DNA of 64,000 nucleotides from Moorella sp. Hama-1 (GCF_023734095.1 NZ_AP024620.1:3096501-3160500); one strand, 5' to 3'; numbered from the stretch's first letter, positions 33,236 to 41,734 are shown. The notes: generated from the sequence alone by a model not told the origin. Numbers and translations are program-made.

Positions 33236-33634
33236 TTAGTCGCTATATAATTTAAAACCGAACTGCTGAAAATGGTCATCAAAAGCAAATGCTATACTCA
33301 TTTTAAGTCGCTTCATAACGGTGAAACTGATCGCATCTACGTAAGAGAAGTCTTTATCTTTGTACCTGAGGATAATTCCCTTCGCTTCTTGTTCATCTTT
33401 GGCCGTAGCTCTAATTACAGGAATATCATTATTTATAAGCCATTCCCTGGCGGCATATAATCCTATCCTTGATAAAAGAGTAGCGTAAGTTTCGCCAACT
33501 AAAAAGTTGGTCATAAAAAGCTTTATTCTCTGAGCCCGGGCCTTTTGCATTAAAGTTAGAGCGCGCGAATGATTTTCATCGGCTCTATTGAGTATTGCTA
33601 CTATAGCACTGGTATCAATCAAAACCTGCATCAA
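33236..33634 (-). CDS. VapC-type PIN-domain toxin
   Basis: 132 aa. PIN acids in LIDTSAIVAILNRAD, ETYATLLSR, KDKDFSYVDAISFTV and FAFDDHFQQFG all in place, so the RNase should be active. Start overlaps the antitoxin stop by 4 nt (ATGA). VapC toxins cleave tRNA or rRNA. Its C-terminal codons directly follow the DUF4349 tail repeat, on the opposite strand. Remnants of a second copy lie at 25858-25935. Confidence 0.88.
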   Translation of the reverse strand: MMQVLIDTSAIVAILNRADENHSRALTLMQKARAQRIKLFMTNFLVGETYATLLSRIGLYAAREWLINNDIPVIRATAKDEQEAKGIILRYKDKDFSYVDAISFTVMKRLKMSIAFAFDDHFQQFGFKLYSD

Positions 33635-33855
33635 CTGTTGTGCTCCCTGGATATATAATAGTCATGCCGACTGGATAAGTCTGCCGGCCCCTTAAAAGCA
33701 CCGGCCATACTTAAAAGGTTATCCCCCGGCCAGAATGCTGTATTTTTGGGAGGGGCTTTTTGGGCTATTTTTTTCGAAAAAAGCAATATCCTTTTTGCCT
33801 GTTGCTCATCAACTTTTTCCAGAATTCTTTTTAATTCTTCCCTGATAGTACTCAT
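33631..33855 (-). CDS. VapB-type antitoxin
   Basis: 74 aa. ATG 33855 follows GGAGG by 11 nt. MSTIREELKRILEKVDEQQAKRILLF is helical and GDNLLSMAGAFKGPADLSSRHDYYISREHNS is the usual toxin-wrapping tail of PIN partners. No classical DNA-binding fold is obvious. A -10 TATAAT lies on the minus strand at about 33896-33891. Confidence 0.75.
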   Translation of the reverse strand: MSTIREELKRILEKVDEQQAKRILLFSKKIAQKAPPKNTAFWPGDNLLSMAGAFKGPADLSSRHDYYISREHNS

Positions 33856-33896
33856 CGCAACTTGCCTCCTCAGGCAAATCCTCTTATGTTATTATA

Positions 33897-34088
33897 CTAC
33901 TGCTCAGGATTAGCAATCAATAATTCCGGTGAATTTCTGTTGTGACATTTATCCAGGCGCTTCAGGTATATTTTTTTAATCTCTTCTTTGGAAAGGTCCG
34001 GGTACCTCCGGCGCAAACCATGGAGGAATAACCGCTTGCCGAAGTCGGAAATTTCAAAGGCTTTAAGCGGCCTCTGCTCGGGAGTCAT
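33897..34088 (-). pseudogene. Truncated copy of the small partner gene of a nucleotidyltransferase TA pair
   Basis: 63 codons, MTPEQRPLKAFEISDFGKRL...YLKRLDKCHNRN, matching residues 19-70 of the protein at 41281. It lacks the first 18 residues and shifts after CHNRN. The overlapping nucleotidyltransferase frame (MSQQ...) dies after a few codons. An orphan remnant. Confidence 0.65.
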
Positions 34089-34122
34089 TTTGCGCAGGAC
34101 TCAACTTATGCAAAAGATGAAA

Positions 34123-34532
34123 TCAATTAGAGGTTGACAAGCCCTTGGGGTAGGTAAAGACGGCAGTTAAATCTATTGCCAGCCCCGGTAGCAGGGGGGA
34201 GTTTAAAATCTCTTCCTGGCTATAAGTTCCGGCCAGGCGCCAGCCCTCAGGGGTATTTGTAAAAATTTCTACCGTGCCCCCTTCGGGGTCGACCAGCCAG
34301 TATTCTTTGACGCTGTGCTTCAGGTAAAGACGGCTTTTGCGTATGCGATCCCGGCGAATTGTAGATGGTGATATTACTTCTATCACCAGGTCGGGTGCTC
34401 CCTGGAGGCAGGCATTTGTCAAGCGGTGGTAATTCTCTCTGGCCAGGTAAACAATATCAGGCTGGAGGACGGTATCCCGGGCAAGGACGACATCAAAGGG
34501 AGCCGTGATTACCACTCCCAGGTTTTGTGCTG
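34123..34532 (-). pseudogene. Uma2-family nuclease gene, 5' truncated
   Basis: Matches the C-terminal two thirds of the intact copy at 43600: NLGVVITAPFDVVLARDTVLQPDIVYL, APDLVIEVISPSTIRRDRIRK and VKEYWLVDPEGGTVEIF. Homology begins at CAAAACCTGGGAGTGG near 34532; upstream is unrelated. The PD-(D/E)XK acids (PDLVIEV; EYWLVDP) remain but the first 65 residues are gone. Confidence 0.82.
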
Positions 34533-34648
34533 ACGCATGAAAATATTTAAAGACGAAGTTCAGGTGCCAAAATCAGGCGAACGAACAGTAAAAGCCAAAA
34601 AACAGGAGGGTAGGCACCCTCTATAAACGATAAAAAAGCTCCGGGCAT

Positions 34649-34935
34649 ATACATTGATATTTCATTCGGAAGGCAACTCTTTACTAAAAAATTTACCATT
34701 TTTATAACCATATTTCAAACGAATGTACGGTTGAATTCTTTCAACCTCATCATATAGATTATCACCGTATCCCTCAAAAAAACCGTAAAAATAGTTGTTA
34801 ATAACAGTTGTCGCTACATTTAAATACTCCCGTTCGATTATATCGTCAATGAACTTGATTTCGTTGTCTTTCTCGTTTTCTTTGGGTCTTCTGAATTGAA
34901 TACACGGCCCGCCTTTATAATCATAAATCCTCATG
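34649..34935 (-). repeat. 287-bp duplicated segment, copy A
   Basis: Base-for-base match to 39095-39381 apart from one seen change (C to T on the coding strand, CAA to TAA). Both copies lie on the minus strand of the island, 4.4 kb apart. Confidence 0.9.
34662..34934 (-). CDS. AT-rich 90-aa protein of unknown family
   Basis: MRIYDYKGGPCIQFRRPKENEK..., hydrophilic with many Tyr/Asn/Lys (INNYFYGFFEGYGDNLYDEV). No family recognised. No ribosome binding site before the ATG, so it may be a piece of a longer gene. Base composition is far lower in GC than the neighbours, which suggests transfer. A 287-bp copy at 39095-39381 differs by a stop codon. Confidence 0.45.
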   Translation of the reverse strand: MRIYDYKGGPCIQFRRPKENEKDNEIKFIDDIIEREYLNVATTVINNYFYGFFEGYGDNLYDEVERIQPYIRLKYGYKNGKFFSKELPSE

Positions 34936-35030
34936 GAAGCGGAGACATAGGCCGGGCGACCGCCGGTAAAGTTCCCCGGCAGTCGCTATCCAGGATATGC
35001 AGGAAACCTGTGATTTACAACAAGCATTCG

Positions 35031-35264
35031 CTAAACTAGTTTAGTAAACTCCGCTAAACTTCCTACCTTGATGCTTTTCCTGTGGAGCAGTTTCAATTTG
35101 CCCAGGTCTTCAATCGTGGCCAGCTTCTGCTTGATGGGATCATCTACGGCCCCAAAGCGCTCTTCCAAAACTTCGATAATGGCTTCCCTGGCATTTTCCA
35201 GTTTTCCTTCTTCCCGACCTTCTTCCCGCCACGGCCTGCCGATGTACTTCAGTTCCAGAGCCAT
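35031..35264 (-). other. Candidate intragenic ORF (C-terminal product, 77 aa)
   Basis: GGAGGTGG (35278-35271 on the minus strand), 6-nt spacer AAGGAG, ATG 35264, in frame with the parent gene. The product MALELKYIGRPWREEGREEG... contains the charged linker and C-terminal helices only. Confidence 0.55.
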
Positions 35265-35999
35265 CTCCTTCCACCTCCGTAAGGTTTCGTTGAATTCTTC
35301 CAGTTCCCGGGGGCTATACATGCCCTCCAGGTAATAGCCAAGCATGGCAAGGATCTTGTCTATGTATTCTTGCTCTACCTTGAGTTCGACCAGCCTCCGG
35401 GCTATGGCACCGGCCATCTCGCTGGGGGTCATATTGGTCCGGGTAAAGGGTAACAACGGCCATACCCCGGGTTCATCCCTGCTGAGCAACTCCACGTCCT
35501 TAAGACGGTTCACCTTGAATACCAGGCAGGTAAAGGTGGCCAGGGCCACGGTCTTTCCCGGCAACCCAAGTTGCATCATGGGACGCGTGAGCCAGGTTAT
35601 TGGTTCACCACCTGCCTCCCTTTTTTCTTTGTTGTAGTCTACCAGGATGGGCAGGATGGTCAGCCCGTGTTTGCGCTTTAATAGTACTGCGTATTCCCAC
35701 ATTCTCTCCCAGATATACTGGTCGTGATAGTGCTGGGACTCCTGGAGGATGCCGATACTGCTGCCATCGGCCAGTATTATTTTTACCACGTGGTCGCTTA
35801 CCACGCGGCTGCGAAAGGTTTCTTTCACGCTTTCTTTATCCAGCAGGGTTATTTCCCTGGGTTCAAGGCCGGGTAATAGAAACTTGAGAAAATCCCTGGT
35901 AAAGTGTTCGGCCGCCGCCTTGTCGCCCAGGTCCCAATAATTGGGCAGGCGTTCTTTTGCCCGTTCTTCCTCCTGCATGCTTTCCTTTTCCAGCTTCAT
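35031..35999 (-). CDS. Rpn-like PD-(D/E)XK nuclease family protein
   Basis: 322 aa from ATG 35999 (AGGAG upstream). HFTRDFLKFLLPGLEPREI starts the fold; the active-site region is DHVVKIILADGSSIGILQESQ with E-x-Q. A charged linker (REEGREEGKLENAREA) and a C-terminal helical domain (VLEERFGAVDDPIKQKLATI) follow, as in DUF4351-type tails. An internal GGAGGTGG-N6-ATG lies at 35264 (Met246). Only distantly related to the other Rpn proteins here, so the shared internal start is notable. Confidence 0.75.
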   Translation of the reverse strand: MKLEKESMQEEERAKERLPNYWDLGDKAAAEHFTRDFLKFLLPGLEPREITLLDKESVKETFRSRVVSDHVVKIILADGSSIGILQESQHYHDQYIWERMWEYAVLLKRKHGLTILPILVDYNKEKREAGGEPITWLTRPMMQLGLPGKTVALATFTCLVFKVNRLKDVELLSRDEPGVWPLLPFTRTNMTPSEMAGAIARRLVELKVEQEYIDKILAMLGYYLEGMYSPRELEEFNETLRRWKEMALELKYIGRPWREEGREEGKLENAREAIIEVLEERFGAVDDPIKQKLATIEDLGKLKLLHRKSIKVGSLAEFTKLV

Positions 36000-36513
36000 T
36001 TTACCAACTCCTTTGGCACCTGTCGAGGAATAACTAATCTTAATCGCCTTAGAATATTTGTTCGCGATCAACCTTAATTTTCCTTCTCCAAAGGAGCGCA
36101 AAAGATAACTTTTTACGAATAGGTTTTACTGGCAACAGCCGTTACCCCGACAATTTCCTGATCCGTCACTTCTTCCTTAATTTAAAGGTGCGTATTTTTG
36201 GGCGAGATTCCGGAGCGTCTTGCCATCTGGGACGAGAAAGCTAAACTGCCAGGGGTGATAAGGTGATATTTAGCCTCAAACATTTTTCGCCATCGGGTGT
36301 AAAAGTTACATTATTTGCCATGTTGCGGGAAAGTCAATGCTATTATATACTAGGAGTGCGGTTAAAAGCTTCCTTAACTTCCTAAAAGAACATCATCCCA
36401 TCCACATTTGCCCTGCAAGTAAATTTTCTTGCCCTGCCGGGCCGGCTACGGGAACTTTTTGACCGTTTGATTTGTCTAAATAAATGTCCGGGAGGAGATC
36501 CGGGCCTCCAGGG
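36000..36513. other. Gene-free interval before the sigma-factor gene
   Basis: About 510 bp. A stretch near 36210-36240 (CATCTGGGACGAG) faintly resembles the degraded DUF4349 pieces at 32940 and 43520. No gene or clear promoter. The sigma-factor promoter should be in the last 150 bp; I cannot place it. Confidence 0.35.
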
Positions 36514-37104
36514 GTGTATCTTTTGGACCTTGGTGAGAAAAAGGCGCCGGGGAAAAAAAACGGCGTCCCTTCCTTTGAGGAATTGGTGGTTACTTATCAG
36601 GATAAGATCTATAGCCTCAGCTACCAGTTGACAGGTAACCACGCCGACGCCCAGGACCTGGCCCAGGAGGTTTTTGTCCGGGCCTATACCGCTTTAAAGA
36701 GTTTCCGCCATGAGGCCGACCCTGGTACCTGGCTGCACCGCATCACCGTAAATCTATATTTAAACCTGCGGCGGAAAATAACCCGCCACCCGGTGGTCTC
36801 CCTGGACGCGCCCCTCAGCACTGCCGAGGGCGAGGTGACCCGGGAGGTGGCGGCTGCCGGCGGTGATCCGGTGGATCTGGTGGAAGAGTTGGAGCTGAGG
36901 AGCTTTGTCCGCAGCGCCCTGAACCAGTTGCCGCCGGAATACCGGACAGCCCTGGTGCTGCGGGAACTCCAGGGCTATAGCTATGAGGAAATCGCGTCCA
37001 TCCTGGGCTGCTCCCTGGGGACGGTGAAGTCGCGCCTGAACCGGGCGCGGCAGGCCATGAAAGAGAAGGTTTTGCAAATGGCGGGGGAACAAGCGCCAAA
37101 ATAA
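36514..37104 (+). CDS. ECF-type RNA polymerase sigma factor
   Basis: 196 aa if GTG 36514 is used; ATG 36484 and TTG 36523 are alternatives. Comparison with the copy at 39958, where the ATG is absent, argues for GTG or TTG. Region 2: SLSYQLTGNHADAQDLAQEVFVRAY and ADPGTWLHRITVNLYLN. Region 4: LPPEYRTALVLRELQGYSYEEIASILG and GTVKSRLNRARQAM. Group IV sigma factors answer envelope signals and are held by a co-encoded anti-sigma factor, here the zinc-finger protein at 37235. Confidence 0.88.
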   Translation: MYLLDLGEKKAPGKKNGVPSFEELVVTYQDKIYSLSYQLTGNHADAQDLAQEVFVRAYTALKSFRHEADPGTWLHRITVNLYLNLRRKITRHPVVSLDAPLSTAEGEVTREVAAAGGDPVDLVEELELRSFVRSALNQLPPEYRTALVLRELQGYSYEEIASILGCSLGTVKSRLNRARQAMKEKVLQMAGEQAPK

Positions 37105-37234
37105 AGCTGGCGCCTAATCTCCTTGCCAAGTTGTGAAGATACCAGGACGTAAGCACCTAAACAAAAAAAGCAATGGCTATAAGGCCAATGAGGAGAAGCC
37201 GCCCCTGAAGCAGGCGGCTCCGAGGTGAGAGGGT

Positions 37235-38458
37235 ATGGAATGCCGTGAGGCAAGGGAGTTCTTCTCGCCCTACCTGGACGAGGAACTCACAAGGGAAGAA
37301 AGGGCGGCCCTGGAGGGCCACCTGGATAGCTGCCCGGCCTGCCGGGAGGAACTCTCCCGCTGGCAAGAGCTGGCCCGGGCCCTGCGAGGGTTAAAGGTAG
37401 CGGTGGCGGCGCCGCCGGGTTTCACGGCGGCGGTGCTGGCGCGGATAGCCGGCGGGGACCTGGTGGCGGTAGCTGGCGGGGAAGAAAAGGCCGCCGGACG
37501 TGGCGGCCGGCCTGGGGGACGGCCCTGGCAGGGGGCCCGGCGCCTGGTGGCCGCTGCGGCCGCCGTGGCGGTGCTGGCGGCCGGTTCCATCGGCTACGCC
37601 GCCCGGGGGGCCTGGCAGCAGTTGCCGGGCAGCCTGGTCGCCGCCATCCACCAGGGCCATAGCGGGGGCGAAGGGCAGGTAGCCGAAGCCCCCGGGGATA
37701 AGGTTACCCTACCTGCCGGTGAGGCGTCCGGGAACGCCGCCGGCCCCGGCACGCCGCCAGGTGCCGGCCAGGCAGCCAGCCCCAGCAACCAGCCTGGCTC
37801 GGGGTCAACCGTCACCTCCGGGAACCCGGGGGGCGCGGCCGGCCCGCAACCCGGCGAAGCTAACGCCGCAACCTGGGGCAGGCAAACGGGCCAGCCAGCC
37901 GGAGAAAGCGGGAAAGGCAGCCAGGCTGCCGGTAACGCGGCCCAGCAGCCTGGTAGCAACGGCAGCGACCAACAGCCCACCCGGGTGGCCGGCAACGAAC
38001 CCTACCCGGCCCGGAGCTTCTTGAGCACCGGGCGCCAAGTTACCAGCACCATGCTGAAGGTCAGCGTGGCCGATATAGCCGCCGCCAGGGCGAAGGCCCT
38101 GGGCCTGGCCGGCAGCAGCGGTGCCGGGGTGCAGGTCATCGCCGACCAGGATAACGGCGGGGAGAGGCGTTTTATCTGCCAGCTGGCCGTCCCGGCAGGC
38201 CGGGCCACGAGCCTCCTGGCTTCCCTGCAAGGCCTGGGCCGGGTAACTTCCAGCAATACCAGCACCCAGGACCTGACCCAGCAGTTCAGCGCCACCCTGG
38301 AGCAGTACCAGGCCAAGGTCGCCCAGGTGAACGCCACCACCGACCCGGCGGAAAAGGAAAAGCTCCAGGGGGAGGCCAAAGCCCTGGAGCAGCAGCTCAG
38401 TACCTGGGAAGAGGAAACGAAACAGCACACTATCATATTATGGCTGGAGACGAAATGA
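37235..38458 (+). CDS. Zinc-finger anti-sigma factor with extracytoplasmic DUF4349 domain
   Basis: 407 aa. N-terminal ZAS motif with Cys3, His29, Cys33 and Cys36 (H-x3-C-x2-C), which binds the sigma factor. One membrane helix at about 108-125 (LVAAAAAVAVLAAGSIGYAA), then a Gly/Ala/Pro/Gln-rich linker of about 130 residues. The C-terminal DUF4349 domain (VSVADIAAARAKALGLA..., STQDLTQQFSATLEQYQAKV, ending HTIILWLETK) has a long helical hairpin. Topology suits a membrane sensor that releases the sigma factor. Its last codons and terminator recur six times in the island. Confidence 0.87.
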   Translation: MECREAREFFSPYLDEELTREERAALEGHLDSCPACREELSRWQELARALRGLKVAVAAPPGFTAAVLARIAGGDLVAVAGGEEKAAGRGGRPGGRPWQGARRLVAAAAAVAVLAAGSIGYAARGAWQQLPGSLVAAIHQGHSGGEGQVAEAPGDKVTLPAGEASGNAAGPGTPPGAGQAASPSNQPGSGSTVTSGNPGGAAGPQPGEANAATWGRQTGQPAGESGKGSQAAGNAAQQPGSNGSDQQPTRVAGNEPYPARSFLSTGRQVTSTMLKVSVADIAAARAKALGLAGSSGAGVQVIADQDNGGERRFICQLAVPAGRATSLLASLQGLGRVTSSNTSTQDLTQQFSATLEQYQAKVAQVNATTDPAEKEKLQGEAKALEQQLSTWEEETKQHTIILWLETK

Positions 38459-38477
38459 GGGACCGCAAGGTCCCTTG
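38459..38477 (+). terminator. Terminator of the sigma/anti-sigma operon (tail copy 3 of 6)
   Basis: GGGACC-GCAA-GGTCCC directly after the TGA, then TTGTTG. A perfect 6-bp stem with a GNRA loop. The T tract is short. Confidence 0.75.
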
Positions 38478-38504
38478 TTGATTCAGGCCGAATTATCCCT
38501 GGTT

Positions 38505-38863
38505 TTATTCCTCACCAGCCAATTGTAATGCTTTAAGATAAATTGCTTCAGCAAGACGAAATCCACATTTACACCGTAACTGGTCAAATTCAATACGTAG
38601 CGAGGGAATTTTTCCCTCTTTTTTGGCCCTAATTAATAATCCTAGCACCCCTGCTTTAGACAGACCATAAAATTGAGCAATTTCCCTTGCTTCTCTTTCA
38701 TCAAGAAAAACTATTTCCGCCTTCTTTTCTATTGCCAGCGCTATTGCCTCAGCCTCTCCATCATTTAGATCCCGTCTTAATAACTTAATCAAATCTCTAT
38801 TAGTAGGTTCCACAATCTTTATCCAACCTGCTTTTTTGGCTTCCTCTACTTCAAGTGCTCCTG
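38505..38863 (-). pseudogene. DUF3368 (PIN-like) toxin gene, 5' truncated
   Basis: ALEVEEAKKAGWIKIVEPTN then LNDGEAEAIALAIEKKAEIVFLDEREAREIA and GVLGLLIRAKKEGKI are the C-terminal two thirds of DUF3368. The N-terminal part with the first catalytic Asp is missing. Upstream the sequence switches at 38861 to a 57-bp segment identical to the leader of the Uma2 gene at 44202. An open frame from 38813 (102 codons) is left, but activity is unlikely. Confidence 0.75.
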
Positions 38864-38917
38864 CCTTTTATCATTATTTTCAGCTATTAACAGTATAGCA
38901 TTACCTTAAGCTGTCAG
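38861..38917 (-). repeat. 57-bp leader repeat, copy A
   Basis: Identical to 44212-44268, where it carries the start region and a TATACT -10 of the Uma2 gene. Here it precedes the cut DUF3368 gene. Confidence 0.88.
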
Positions 38918-39094
38918 CAAGGATTTCTAAGCTTACAATCATATGTTCAATATGGTATAATGAAATTCGCTGAAGAACGTTATCAAGCCTAAAACGCCTG
39001 CCAGCATCCAGGCCAAAGTGGACTGCATCTTAGTTTCCAGACGGGGAAGCTCCCGTTTAAGGTCGCCTGTCACTCTGGCACCCAAGCCGGTAAA

Positions 39095-39381
39095 ATACAT
39101 TGATATTTCATTCGGAAGGCAACTCTTTACTAAAAAATTTACCATTTTTATAACCATATTTCAAACGAATGTACGGTTGAATTCTTTCAACCTCATCATA
39201 TAGATTATCACCGTATCCCTCAAAAAAACCGTAAAAATAGTTGTTAATAACAGTTGTCGCTACATTTAAATACTCCCGTTCGATTATATCGTCAATGAAC
39301 TTGATTTCGTTGTCTTTCTCGTTTTCTTTGGGTCTTCTGAATTAAATACACGGCCCGCCTTTATAATCATAAATCCTCATG
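39095..39381 (-). repeat. 287-bp duplicated segment, copy B (ORF broken by a stop)
   Basis: Same as 34649-34935. Codon 13 after MRIYDYKGGPCI is TAA in place of CAA, so the 90-aa frame is closed here. Confidence 0.9.
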
Positions 39382-39423
39382 ACAAGATTAATTGTTTTTT
39401 CTCGAAGATTATCTTCTTTAAAT

Positions 39424-39658
39424 GTCTTCCAAATCAAAGGTAAGTCCCCACTCTTTATCCTGACGTTCTCTATAAAGGCGGAGGGCTGCCTGGTATATCT
39501 TGCCTGACATATTAATGATTTTAATGGTGGGGTCAGATTCCAGGGCATTTAACAATTTAATAGCACCTGAACGATACTGCTTGCTCGTGAAACTCGTCCT
39601 GGGAAACAGAGAGGGCAATTACATAAGATGCGTCAAGAAAATAAATGTTGTCTGGCAT
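39424..39658 (-). pseudogene. PIN-domain toxin gene with internal deletion and lost 3' end
   Basis: ATG 39658 (TAATG overlap with the antitoxin) starts PDNIYFLDASYVIALSVSQDEFHEQA. The frame is then lost and resumes as RSGAIKLLNALESDPTIKII...YRERQDKEWGLT, skipping about 30 residues. The end is replaced by FDLEDI-stop. Compare 42700-42997, another piece of the same toxin. Not functional. Confidence 0.78.
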
Positions 39659-39900
39659 TATCGTTCTCCATACAAATATTCCTCAAATCGACGCGACCAA
39701 TCTCTTGGACCGTCTAACTTTAGATCCTGGGCAATTTGTAGGAAAGAACCTCTGGTAGTCTTGATCTTCTTCTTTTTTTCATTATCAGCGACTTCGATAG
39801 TTAGCTTAACCCTGGTATCAGGTTCCAGATTTATTGGTTCTCGGGGCCATAATGCTCGCCCGTCATAGATAGCTTCTATAACCTTCTGCTCAAGTCCCAT
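39658..39900 (-). CDS. AF2212-like (DUF104) antitoxin
   Basis: 80 aa with GGGGGG 8 nt before ATG. KVIEAIYDGRALWPREPINLEPDTRVKLTIE is the small beta-barrel typical of AF2212/DUF104 antitoxins. The C-terminal tail (LQIAQDLKLDGPRDWSRRFEEYLYG) would wrap a PIN toxin. Intact although its toxin gene is broken, so it is now an orphan antitoxin. Confidence 0.82.
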   Translation of the reverse strand: MGLEQKVIEAIYDGRALWPREPINLEPDTRVKLTIEVADNEKKKKIKTTRGSFLQIAQDLKLDGPRDWSRRFEEYLYGER

Positions 39901-39957
39901 TAGTATTTCCCCCCTTACTTAGGTAATAAGTGTCCGGTACATACCGGGCCTCCAGGG

Positions 39958-40675
39958 GTGTTCTTTTTGAACCTTGGTGAAAAAGAGGCGCCGGGGAAGA
40001 AAAATGGCGCTCCTTCCTTTGAGGAACTGGTGGTTACCTATCAGGATCGAGTATATAACCTGAGCTACCAGTTGACGGGCAACCATGCCGACGCCCAGGA
40101 CCTGGCCCAGGAGGTCTTTGTCCGCGCCTACACGGGTCTGGCACGCTTCCGCAACGAGGCCGACCCGGGCACCTGGCTGCACCGCATCACCGTAAATTTA
40201 TATTTAAACCTGCGGCGGAAAATAACCCGCCACCCGGTGCTCTCCCTGGACGCCCCCCTGGATACGGGGGAAGGGGAGGTCACCCGCGAGGTGGCCGCCG
40301 GGGGGGACCCCCAGGATGTTGTGGCTACGCTGGAGCTAAGGCAGAATGTGCGTCACGCCTTAAGGCAGCTGCCGGCCGATTACCAGGCGGTCCTTATCTT
40401 ACGGGAAATGCAGGGTTACAGCTACGATGAAATCGCCTCGTTTAAGCCGGCTGGGCCGGGTGATGAAGCGCAATACCTCTACTCAGGACCTATCGCAACA
40501 GTTCAGCATCACCCTGGAGCAGTACCAGGCCAAAGTGGCCCAGGTGAATGCCGCCGTCGACCCGGCGGCCAAGGAGAAACTCCTGCAGGAAGCTAAAGCC
40601 CTGGAGCAGCAGCTGGCCACCTGGGAGCAGGAAACGCAGCAGCAGACAATCATATTATGGCTGGAGACGAAGTAA
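39958..40675 (+). pseudogene. ECF sigma factor gene fused by deletion to a DUF4349 gene tail
   Basis: Sigma region 2 and the start of region 4 are intact and about 85% like the gene at 36514 (SYQLTGNHADAQDLAQEVFV; QLPADYQAVLILREMQGYSYDEIAS). At 40436-40440 the sequence GCCTC, shared by the sigma EIAS codons and the DUF4349 LAS codons, marks a jump of about 1.2 kb. After it comes SRLGRVMKRNTSTQDLSQQF to ILWLETK at 40675, one frame off. Lost: sigma recognition helix, zinc finger, membrane helix. The DUF4349 part is open from ATG 40427 (82 aa). Confidence 0.85.
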
Positions 40676-40696
40676 GGGACCGCAAGGTCCCTTAAG
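40676..40696 (+). terminator. Terminator (tail copy 4 of 6)
   Basis: GGGACC-GCAA-GGTCCC then TTAAGTTTT, following GGCTGGAGACGAAGTAA. Same unit as at 38459. Confidence 0.75.
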
Positions 40697-40735
40697 TTTT
40701 ATCCCCATCTATCAGTTCCATAGTCTAAACGGAAC

Positions 40736-41302
40736 TTAAGGCAACCTACTCCTGGACTTAACCTCTGCTAATAAACTTTCAATGCCCAATTTCTCAGCCC
40801 ATGATTCTAAGTATTCCATATCGAGATTGGTAAATTGGACTTCATAGACGCGCAAAGCATCTGTTAATTGCTTTTCACTACCGCCGGCTAACTTTGCCCA
40901 CCTTAACTTGGCTAATATGGTGTCCTCGGGCCGAGATACAACAATTTGCTGACTCAAAAAGTAGTCTGTAACCCTGCGGGAAAAACGAGATCGGTCAAAG
41001 GGCTGGTCGGTAAGAATCCAAAAGTCTACTTTGTCCCCGGTAGTAGTATCAATTAAGTTAAACATACTATTTTCTTCAATAGCAGCCAAAATACTTCGCT
41101 CATCCAGGTAGTAATCCGGCGGCGGAAAAGCGGCCAATAATCTTTTTATAGCCTCCCTGGGAACAGCTACTACAATATCGATATCGTGGGTTAAACGAGG
41201 TTCACCTTGAAGGCTGGATACAAGGGAGCCGGTCAGCATATACTGTATGCCGGTGTTTTCAAGTGCGGTAATAACTCGTTTTAATAATTCCTGTTGTGAC
41301 AT
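40736..41302 (-). CDS. Nucleotidyltransferase-fold protein (AbiEii/DUF6036-like), probable TA toxin
   Basis: 188 aa. MLTGSLVSSLQGEPRLTHDIDIVV contains G-S-x11-D-x-D, the nucleotidyltransferase active site, and DFWILTD adds a third acid. The C-terminal half (VVSRPEDTILAKLRWAKLAGGSEKQLTDALRV) is the usual helical part of this family. ATG 41302 overlaps the upstream small gene by 22 bp, which indicates tight coupling. Related AbiEii toxins transfer nucleotides to tRNA. Remnants of other copies lie at 33897, 41700 and 44640. Confidence 0.78.
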   Translation of the reverse strand: MSQQELLKRVITALENTGIQYMLTGSLVSSLQGEPRLTHDIDIVVAVPREAIKRLLAAFPPPDYYLDERSILAAIEENSMFNLIDTTTGDKVDFWILTDQPFDRSRFSRRVTDYFLSQQIVVSRPEDTILAKLRWAKLAGGSEKQLTDALRVYEVQFTNLDMEYLESWAEKLGIESLLAEVKSRSRLP

Positions 41303-41496
41303 TTATCCAGTCGCTCCAGGTATATTTTTTTTATCTCTTCTTCAGAAAGGTCCGGGTACCTCTGGCGCAAGCCATGGAGGAAAAGCTGCTTGCCGAACTC
41401 GGAAAGCTCAAAGGCCTTTAGCAGCCTCTGCTCGGGTGTCATTTTGCGTAGAACTTCAATATATATCTGGTGGTTGGGGCGCGGTTTGAGGTCCAT
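41281..41496 (-). CDS. Small partner of the nucleotidyltransferase
   Basis: 71 aa: KPRPNHQIYIEVLRKMTPEQ...FLHGLRQRYPDLSEEEIKKI and a constant end LERLDKCHNRNY. Helical, no known DNA-binding motif. Position upstream with a 22-bp overlap suggests the antitoxin. AAAGGAGAG lies 14 nt before ATG, rather far. The constant C-terminus is repeated in fragments across the island. Confidence 0.7.
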   Translation of the reverse strand: MDLKPRPNHQIYIEVLRKMTPEQRLLKAFELSEFGKQLFLHGLRQRYPDLSEEEIKKIYLERLDKCHNRNY

Positions 41497-41520
41497 GGTA
41501 TTATTGCTGCTCTCCTTTTA

Positions 41521-41685
41521 TCAACACCCTTTTTGCTCCATACAAATTTGCCTCTTCTCGGGCCTTTCAGCTTTAACTTCCACCGTCTCTAATTGATCCC
41601 AATAAGGTGCCACGGAATTTTTCTCCCAGAACGCAGCTTCCTCTTCCGCGCTGGCAAAGTGAGGGATCTCTTTATCTTTGGCCAT
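41521..41685 (-). pseudogene. CopG/BrnA-type antitoxin gene, 3' truncated
   Basis: 54 codons from ATG 41685: MAKDKEIPHFASAEEEAAFWEKNS and then YWDQLETVEVKAERPEKRQI, the N-terminal toxin-binding half of CopG-family BrnT/BrnA-type antitoxins. The expected ribbon-helix-helix (about 30 residues) is replaced by CMEQKGC-stop. Confidence 0.6.
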
Positions 41686-41734
41686 TATCTTAGCCCTTTC
41701 CTACGGTGTCATCTTGAGACATTTATCCAGTCGC

